A DNA stretch of 64,000 nt from assembly GCA_006384855.1 (NCBI GenBank), contig VCJN01001600.1:1-64000 (forward strand), read 5' to 3'. Source of the DNA: Tetraselmis striata. Its lineage: Eukaryota; Chlorophyta; Chlorodendrophyceae; Chlorodendrales; Chlorodendraceae. Of the stretch, positions 56,501 to 64,000 are shown in pieces; the stretch's first letter is position 1; every line of letters begins with the position of its first letter. The position numbers were made by a program, and so were the translations under genes. The notes under the pieces are model-generated. The model made no database searches and was not told the origin of the DNA. It saw nothing but the letters and a program-made list of their open reading frames with translations.

Positions 56501-58195
56501 AGTAGCCATCTTGCAGGCTTAGAAAGACAAAGCAATCGCCGCTCCCTGCGAGGTGGCAAACGTGCTTGAGAGTTTCGTAGGCCACCGGCAGCTCAGAGCA
56601 GTAGCGGTTGAGCATACGTAGGTCGACGATGAGGCGCCACCTATTGCTGCCGGGCTTGGGGACTAAGAACATGCGGGAGACCCACCGGTCGTTGTGTCTC
56701 CGCTCGCACGCTCCGATGCGCTCGAATAACGGTAGCAATCTAGCCATGAAGTCTAGCTGAGACGGGGTGGGGTCCTTCATCGAGACGTTTCGAACGGGCG
56801 ACGACGCCATGGTTGAAAGGCCACGGTCGTCGCCCGCCCTTGAACTTTATGCGAACCCCTCGGCGGATCCAATCATAAATATGCCCGCTCGCGCCGGTGC
56901 TTTCCCACTCGCGCCATCTGCGCACACGGTGACGCATATAGAGGGAGGGGGGGGGACAAGCTTCGGGGCGGCGGTTTACACCATCATTCGCTAGATTTTC
57001 CCGCTTGTTTCTTGGTTGCTGCGGCCATGTTTGCCGCAGCTGCCGCATCATGCTGGCGCTTGCGTCTCTCCGCGGCTGTCTTGGTCTTCTTGTCGGTCGT
57101 GATTTTGGCGCACAAGGCGCCAGCATCCGCCTTGCTGGCGGCGGTGAGGTTAACCTCGAGGGTGCGGTCAAGGGAGGCGCGGTGTAGCTCTCTGAAGATG
57201 CTTGAGACGGCGAGCTGACGGGGCTTGCATAAACGTTCGTACGCGACCTCTATGAAGACTCGGTCCGAATCCGTTTGTAGTTGTCGTGATGAGGCGAAGG
57301 AAGCCCAGCCGGGCACGGGTGGCCTCCTTCATCGCCTAGTAGGTGCGCGGGCAAGCTCTAATCATGGCGAGGGCCCCGGTCAAGCCGCCAGCCGTAGCAG
57401 GTTGGGCCAAAAGCGTTTAGAGAGCGTCGCGCAGCGCCTCGTTGGCGCAGTTGTTGAAGAAGGCATTGCAATCTATGTAATTGTACTCGTCGTACACGGC
57501 TTGTGACTTTTTTGTCCGCTAGGGTGCGGGCGGTGTCGTCGGTGAGTGGCCACAGACGAGGCTCGGTGATGTCGCGAGGGGGGGCACTCAAGGCCGGGAG
57601 CGATGAATTTGCCACAGGCGGCGAAGTCGAGGAAGCCGTCCTTGGGCTCCGGATGTAGCTCGGCGTCTCCGGCAGTAGCTCCGGAATTACCACCCTCAGT
57701 CACACCGGTCGTGTCTGAGGGGTTGGCCGAACGGGTAGGGTCGTCCACGGTCGATCCTGGCAGTCCTGTCGGGGTCGGCCGGGCGAGTAGGAAGCTGCCC
57801 CTGCCTCAAAAATGTCCGGCCAGCCAACGCTCGAGGTCCGCCGATTGCGCCGTTAGGCGCTGCTCCAACGCGTCGGTAGAAAGGCATATCTAGCCGGTTT
57901 GTCCCGAGGCGTCTTGTTCCGGATTAGGCATGGTGCCGTCGGAAACGGGTTGAGCAGGTGACGAGCGAGCTCGCATGAGTTGTCGATAGTTGACACCCTG
58001 CTCGACTGCGAGAGTCGAGACGGCGTTGCGCGAGCCTAGGTGGCGAGCGCAAGGGACAGAGTGCTGGTGCTCGGGGATGGGCCCCAACAGATGAGGGCGT
58101 ACGGATCGTACTCGGTCCGTGTGCTACGACGCAGGGGTCGTGCGCAGTACTTGACACTAATGTAAACCTCTAGACGTCTCCATCTAACCATTACG
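53530..58195 (-). mobile_element. DIRS-order (PAT/Ngaro-like) retrotransposon, old and broken
   Basis: Parts on the minus strand are A1 (about 58030-58195), a gag-like region (about 57.0-57.9 kb), reverse transcriptase/RNase H (about 54.8-57.0 kb), tyrosine recombinase (about 53.7-54.8 kb), B1 (about 53685-53715) and A2 (about 53530-53685). B2 is not clear. It is the same family, though a distant member, as the element at 35-40 kb. It carries many breaks, perhaps ten or more. A1 and A2 differ by roughly 10-15 percent, so the insertion is much older than the other two. Confidence 0.8.
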
Positions 58196-58597
58196 GAGGC
58201 ACGGATCTCCGGACTCATTGCTGCATGAAAATTTACGATTATTTCGATCTGCGCACCCAATTGCACGTAACAATTGCTTTTTCTGATCAGGCATCGCTCT
58301 ATTATTGTGCTGGAGGGGGGGGGGGGGGTGAGTGGGGTGGGTGGGGGCTCTTAAGTATAGGGATGTCATCTTCTCTCTAAAACCCTGTGGCCATAGGGCA
58401 AATACCCTACCACCAAACGACCGTTGATGCGGCTGCCAGAGATGGTGCATCACAATACTATGTTAAAAGACTGCTGCTACAAGAGGCACACACAGACGCA
58501 AAGCCAAGGCAGGGCTATCAAGCGCTCTACGGCTGCCAGGTGGTCCCCAACCCCGGGACGACCCGCCAGGCAACCACGGCTGCAAGGCCGCAGGGTT
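58196..58597. other. 3' flank of the citrate synthase gene
   Basis: Contains a G run near 58315-58328. No gene seen. Confidence 0.5.
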
Positions 58598-60843
58598 TCA
58601 GGACCAGCCCTCGCCGGCCATGCGGCGCTGGGTGGCATGAGAGATGGGGAGCGGGGTGAGCTTCTGCGCCTCCGGAATCGGCGGCCGAGACTGCAGCGGC
58701 ACGTAGTCGCGGAGCCACTCGCCCTGCGCGCAGTGCACCACGCCAGCGAACGTCAGAAGACGGCAGATATAAAGCGACGACTCCCATCATACTGCAACAG
58801 TATGATCGGGCTCGCGGGTGGCAAGGGTATTGCATTGACGTGTACCGTCGATTGCTTTATGGAATTGTGTATACTCGAGCGATTCCTATGTTTCCGTGTC
58901 GCTTGTAGCACTCATCATGCAATATTCATTTGCAGCATCGACTCGGAGATTCCGATCCGTGCTGAATTTGTGGCATCTTGTGATAGATTTCCAGATAAAC
59001 GTGGCCGCAGCACGAGTGCCCTTCACGGGGTAAAAAACACCGATATCTGGCCGACCCAACGCGTATCTACGGGTACACCATGCACCCACAACCAGGTCGC
59101 TGGAGGGTCGGCCTGTGTGCGGCGTACCCTGTAGTCCTGGTGCGGCCTCAGGATCTTGGTGTCGGGATCGTCGAGGGACTCACGCCAGTGCGCCAGGTAG
59201 CCTGTGATGCGCGGGATGGCAAACAGGACGGTGAAGAATGCGGGCGGGAAGCCCATGGCGCGGTACACCAGACCTGCGGCCACAGCACAGCCGCCTGTCA
59301 GTGCAATAACACGCCGCCAGCGGGTAGCTTACACAGGAAAGCAGAAAAGCAGCACATGAAACATGCAGGTCAGGGCTGGGATGGGGTGCGCGCGCAGAGA
59401 AGAGGGGGGGGGGAGTATCACCAGAGTAGAAGTCCACGTTGGGATAGAGCTTCCGGTCGACAAAGTAGGGGTCCGAGCGCGCGATGCGCTCGAGCTCGAC
59501 CGCAACGTCGATGAGGGGGTCGCGCCCGGCGATGGCAAACACCTCATCCGCCAGCTTGCGGATCTCGGTGGCGCGGGGGTCAAAGTTTTTGTACACCCGG
59601 TGGCCAAAGCCAAAGAGCTTCTCCTGTGATGAGGGTACGGGTGAGGCAAAATAGTGGTTAGAGACAATGCCAGGAGACTCCACGCATTCAATGCTCTATA
59701 TCCATGGGTATGAGAAACATCTATTACGCATCATGTGGCAAAAGTTGATGCCCCAAACTCGACAGAATTTGGGAAGATTCACTTGTATTCAGGGAAGTTG
59801 ATTTGGATTCATGTGAACTCCGCAAAGGTCATGAACTGGGGTCTGGATTCCATGGTTGCGAGGTGCAAGCGAGGCCGTGCAGAGGCCGGCACCTTCTTCG
59901 CCTTAACCCCATCCAGGAACTTGGGGATGTTGTCCACGCTGCCGATCCGCGACAGCATGCGCAGCACCGCCTCGTTGGCGCCGCCATGCAGGGGGCCGTA
60001 CAGCGCGCCCACCGCCCCCGCGACGGCGATGAATACGTCCACGCCGCTGCTGGCCAGGTGGCGCACCGCGGCGGTGGAGCAGTTCATCTCGTGCTCCGCG
60101 TGCAGGATGAACATGATGTCCTGGGGCGCCGTGGCATGGACAGTTCAGTCCACACGCGCGTTGCACATTGAGGAATCAGGCAAGGGTGGTTGGGGGGGGG
60201 GGGGGGGGGGGGGTGATGGGGGGCACCAACAGTACAGGCACAGGCACATGTACATACGTGTACATATGTGCATACGTATACATCCATGCAATAATATATG
60301 TACATGTATGCATACCTACATCCCGAAGCGACCATGGCCACGGGAACCCAACGACCCTCGACAGTTGCCGTTTGCAATCGTTCCTAAAACAAATACAACA
60401 GTCATCTATCAGCAGGTTGTTGCAGTTACTACGCGCTCGTTCCCTGGTGAATCTCCGACTACGACGCCAACTCCACCGCCACGCCTGTCACAATCAGATG
60501 CCTGCCCCCTCCTCGAGCTCTGCCAGCCAGCCGCCAGCCTCTACAAGAAGCCGACCAAGCCCATCAACGCCTTCCGTACGTTCGACACAAGATAGGAGAG
60601 TTAAAGAAGAGAGTAATCATAGATTCAAGTGGGGGAACTTCACCTACTGGCGCTAGACGCCGTAGCCGGCTAACCTCAGACCTGCCATGGGACCCCGGGC
60701 CCACCTAGCAAACTCGTGATAGTTACAAGCGCCGACATGTCGTCGCTTACCCGAGGGACCAACAAACTCTCACCTTCGATAAGGGCTTAGCTGCTTACCC
60801 AACTGGGATGCCATGATGCCTTCAACCCACCTATGCCTCCATG

Positions 60844-60878
<35 letters not shown>

Positions 60879-60917
60879 TCTATATGCACATGTATGTGTG
60901 TGAATGCGGGTGTGCAG

Positions 60918-60969
<52 letters not shown>

Positions 60970-62865
60970 GACCTGATCTATGTGAATGTGGTTTCAGGGC
61001 ATCACTGCCTCCCAATTGGTAGGCAGCTAAGCCCCCCGAGATGCGCATGTACACATGTCCATGTGCAAGTATGTTTGTGCACGCACATGCACAAACCATG
61101 CACATACTGCATGCAAAGACATGCATGCATGCATATGGATACCAATATGCTTGTGGGTGTTAATGCGTCTGCATAACAGTATGTGTATATCTGCATACAT
61201 ATGTGTGTGCTACGTACATACCAAATGGCATTGTAACAGGGCAAGAGGCTCACCAGGGCGCGTGCAAGCTTGGGGTTGGGTTTGTAGCCGGGGGAGCCCA
61301 TGGAGTCCAGCATGAAGAGAAAGTTCTCGGCGTAGGTGAGGTGCTGGTTGGGGTGGCTGGGCCGGCGGCCGGTGCCTCGGTGGTACGCATACGCCGCCAG
61401 CGCCGGGACCTTGCCAAGCAGCCGCACGATCTGCTTGTCGCGGATCTCGGAGGAGCTGCGCAGCGGCGGCGGCACAGCCGTCAGGATGGCGTGAGCGCAG
61501 TGCCCGGAAAGGTGCATGACGGAAAAAGCGATTAATGTATAAATGGGAGTGAAAAGCATACGGGCACGAAGCCTGGTGTCTGTGCTCTATTGTTAGTAGC
61601 GGCTAACCCTTGATCGGTTTCTTCCCAAACATCAGGCGGTGATGTCTTGTTGGGGCATTCAGGCAAGATGCGGGCGGTCAATATCTTGTCTCTCGGTAGG
61701 CATCGTTTTGGTCGATTTTGAGTATGTATGTATGCGAATGAACATGTGTGCAGAAAGTGCGCAGCGCATGTCACACGCGTGACCGCAAAAGGCGCGCTGA
61801 TGCATCCGATTGCAAACTGCCGCAAATCATGACAAGCGGGCAGCTGTTCATAGTATGGACCGTTTGCATCCCCAGCACCAATACTTTTGATGCGTTGGAC
61901 AAATCCATATGGTGTGACCATGGTGCTGCATGGGGCCTGAAGCGCTGGGGAAGCCACATTAGCTCATGCTTGAGACGGATGTTTTGGGAAGACAGTCAAG
62001 CGGCACAAGGGGCAGAGCGCCGGTGCAGCGTAGTACACTCGTTGGCCGGTACTAGCTAGCATGTGCTTCGTGCTCAGTGGTGTGAATGCGGCCGCTCAAT
62101 AGTGCGGTTTAATGATTGCGCATTTTGGCCATCCCTGCCGGGCGCAGCAACCGGGGGCAGCCGGGTGGGCTGACCTGTAGACGGAGCCGCCGGCAAACGC
62201 GGGGTTCTGCTCGGGGTGATGGCAGCTGAGGGCGGTGATGCCCGCGATGAGCACGGCCATGGGGTGCGAGTCGTGGGGCAGCTGCTCGAGGGACGCGATC
62301 ACCGGCTCCGGCAGCATGCTGTGGCGCGCCACCGCCTCCTCAAACGCCTGCAGCTCCGGCTTCACCGGCAGCTCCCCGTACAGGAGCATGTAGCTGGTCT
62401 GCAGCGGCGTGGCGCGGCACAGTCAGGCGGCCGCACACTGCGGCGCTGCAAGAGAGGGGGGGGGGGGGGTTCTATTGTGCAGTCGCGGCGCGTTACCTCC
62501 AGGAAGGTGGACTTCTCCGCAAGCTGCTCGATGGGGATCCCGCGGTAGCGCAGGATGCCTTTGCCGCCGTCGATGAAGCAGATGCGCGACTTGACGGGGG
62601 CGGTGTTCATGTACCTTGGCAGGCGTGCAAGCGGGGCAGGCAAGCGGTCAGCGCCAAGCCATCGCCACCAGGGAGGAAAGGACTCATGGGGAGAAGGGGG
62701 GGAGGGGGGGGGGGGGATCACCCCGGGTCAAAGAGACGCAAACCGTTTCCGTCCCCGCCAGCCTTGATCTTCTGAAAGTCGGCTGCCTTGATGGTGCCCT
62801 GGTCGCTGATCTCCACCTGCAACGGACAAGACAGCTTGCAACGTCAGACTGCCCCACCCTCCTCC

Positions 62866-62936
<71 letters not shown>

Positions 62937-63153
62937 TCCCCCGCCATCCCCATGCTGCTCCGTGAGCGGGCTGTCGAACCTCGTACTCCTTCCCGGTGCG
63001 GTTGTCCTTGACCGTGAGCGTGCCCGGCCCACCGCCAGGGGTCGGCCGCACGTGTGCGTTGGCGGCGCTGGTGGGCACCGCCGCGAGGCCGCTGCCCGCA
63101 AGTTGCAGGCTCAGCACCTCCAGCCGCTTGGCCGCCACTGTCGTGGAGGACAT
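58598..63153 (-). CDS. CSY: Peroxisomal (glyoxysomal) citrate synthase
   Basis: Condenses oxaloacetate and acetyl-CoA to citrate, the first step of the glyoxylate cycle and of peroxisomal carbon export. Exons on the minus strand: 62980-63153, 62722-62816, 62497-62614, 62175-62398, 61254-61455, 59893-60120, 59422-59623, 59128-59273 and 58598-58723. All introns are GT-AG and all phases agree, giving 504 aa, close to plant peroxisomal enzymes (about 510). Residues 10-18 (RLEVLSLQL) are a PTS2 of the R-L-x5-Q-L form. Catalytic residues are present: His316 in [10 protein letters not shown], His355 in [15 protein letters not shown] and Asp411 in [26 protein letters not shown] and a C-terminal tail beginning GEWLRDYVP match the plant peroxisomal rather than mitochondrial type. 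The start ATG sits in a strong context (GCCACCATGT). Confidence 0.97.
60191..60213. repeat. G23 homopolymer in intron 5 of citrate synthase
   Basis: On the sense strand this is a C23 run about 70 bases upstream of the exon 6 acceptor, where it could extend the pyrimidine tract. Its exact length is approximate. Confidence 0.9.
60849..60966. repeat. (CT)n and (GA)n microsatellite pair in intron 5
   Basis: A (CT)n run at about 60849-60873 and a (GA)n run at about 60921-60966 lie within the 1.1-kb intron. They are complementary and could pair in the transcript. Frames here are artefacts. Confidence 0.95.
62869..62934. repeat. (AC)33 microsatellite in intron 1 of citrate synthase
   Basis: Uninterrupted AC run of about 66 bases, (GT)n on the sense strand, between exon 1 and exon 2. 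It is likely length-polymorphic. Confidence 0.97.
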
Positions 63154-63160
63154 GGTGGCT
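63147..63160 (-). promoter_or_regulatory. Strong start-codon context of citrate synthase
   Basis: The minus strand reads agccaccATGTCC. This decides the start and places the PTS2 at residues 10-18. No further ATG lies in frame upstream within this exon's open stretch. Confidence 0.7.
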
Positions 63161-64000
63161 GGCGACGTTGTCTCTTGGCGCAGTGCCGCCTGGCGGGGAG
63201 GGGTTAGGGCTCGCTGTTGGGAAGGGCCAACGAGAGGCGGGGTCAGTCGCAGAGGGATCGGCGGTTGTTGGCGCTCCAGCAGCCATAGCAAAAAGGATTT
63301 GCAGAGCTGTCAGCAAAAGGATGGCGGTAAATTGATTCGGCGAATGCGGTAAGGAGAGAGGGGGGGGGGGGGGGGGGGGAGAGATTTGCCTAGGCAGCGC
63401 GGACACTGCACCCTATGGAGATGGATACTCAACTCACGTTCCTCTAGTACGGCGGGCCACCCCGGGACGGGGGGCGATTCTCGAGGTACGCGGTGAAGTC
63501 GGCCCCCTAAAGCGCCGCGCGTTGTTTCTAGGAACGCACAATCCGAGCGGAATCCTCAGTGCGCGTCGAGCAAGTCTCCCAGCCTGCTCCAGCTGCAGGG
63601 TTCGAGCCCCCTGCGAATCGTTACTCCCTGGAACTCGGCAAAGTCTCGCTGATAAAGGTGCCGGCCAGGCAAGTTTTCCGTAGTGAAGTTGGCACCTGGT
63701 AGCGACGTCGCGACTAGGACTGCGCGCTATGGTACCTGTACTGCTGCGCGCTATCGTCGGGACAGCCCTGGGCCGGAAGCGGTGTCGTAGTGCTGCGCCG
63801 ACGGCACGGTACCAGCCGTGAGGAGGGGGCGCGCAACGGGGGCGGGGCGCGAAAATGGGAGTGCTCGCTGCGCTTAAGCCTGACCTACGGGGGCTGGAAA
63901 TTTGATGAATGGACGACGAGGAGCATCGAGAGGAGGGGGGTTGTGGTGTGGAGGGGGGGGGGGGGGGGGGGGGGGGGCAGGTTCGGCGGCATCGCCCGGT
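63161..64000. other. 5' flank of citrate synthase, promoter region
   Basis: Holds G tracts at about 63361-63379 and 63949-63977. No TATA box or other recognisable site is seen, and no second gene. Confidence 0.5.

Noticed and set aside
60813-61559. Frames with Ser-Leu or Arg-Glu runs
   Set aside because: They are microsatellites in intron 5 of citrate synthase. Only the exon 61254-61455 is real there.
62684-63406. 240- and 187-codon frames over the citrate synthase 5' region
   Set aside because: One is an out-of-frame shadow of exons 1 and 2. The other contains the true exon 1 but then reads through the intronic AC microsatellite as alternating Cys and Val.

Overview
This 64 kb window looks like nuclear DNA of a GC-rich, intron-containing, repeat-rich photosynthetic eukaryote, most likely a green alga. 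That placement is inference. It rests on a plant-type peroxisomal citrate synthase with an N-terminal PTS2, a plant-like B-type cyclin, a gene resembling plant plastid TPR-like proteins, and tyrosine-recombinase retrotransposons with split direct repeats like Kangaroo of Volvox. I cannot name the species.

Four host genes can be modelled with splice sites whose phases agree. A B-type cyclin lies at 4739-6237 (minus, 2 exons). A plastid TPR-like protein lies at 23191-26129 (minus, about 10 exons, one doubtful junction). An hnRNP F/H-like protein with two quasi-RRMs lies at 31594-33482 (plus, 4 exons). A peroxisomal citrate synthase lies at 58598-63153 (minus, 9 exons, 504 aa). An orphan acidic terminal exon may lie at 1115-1366. 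The genes are unrelated and show no cluster logic.

The rest is repeat territory. 1-4.5 kb has microsatellites and SINE-like pieces. 6.2-17 kb has tandem repeats, degenerate dispersed repeats, a 0.4 kb pyrimidine tract and a 0.9 kb terminal-inverted-repeat element. 16.9-18.2 kb has a non-LTR-like endonuclease remnant. 18.4-21.6 kb holds a compact DIRS-order element with recombinase but no visible reverse transcriptase. 26-31.6 kb has dispersed repeats. 35.1-40.0 kb holds a near-whole DIRS-order element. 41.6-42.1 kb has an RNase H remnant. 42.8-51.3 kb is a satellite array of about 185 bp monomers with higher-order structure. 52-53.1 kb has a gag remnant, and 53.5-58.2 kb an old, broken DIRS-order element. 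All three DIRS-order elements run on the minus strand.

The most striking items are the satellite with its alternating and higher-order monomer types, the RT-less recombinase element that keeps a full split-repeat layout, and the many long C/G homopolymers, which inside genes are mostly C on the sense strand within introns.
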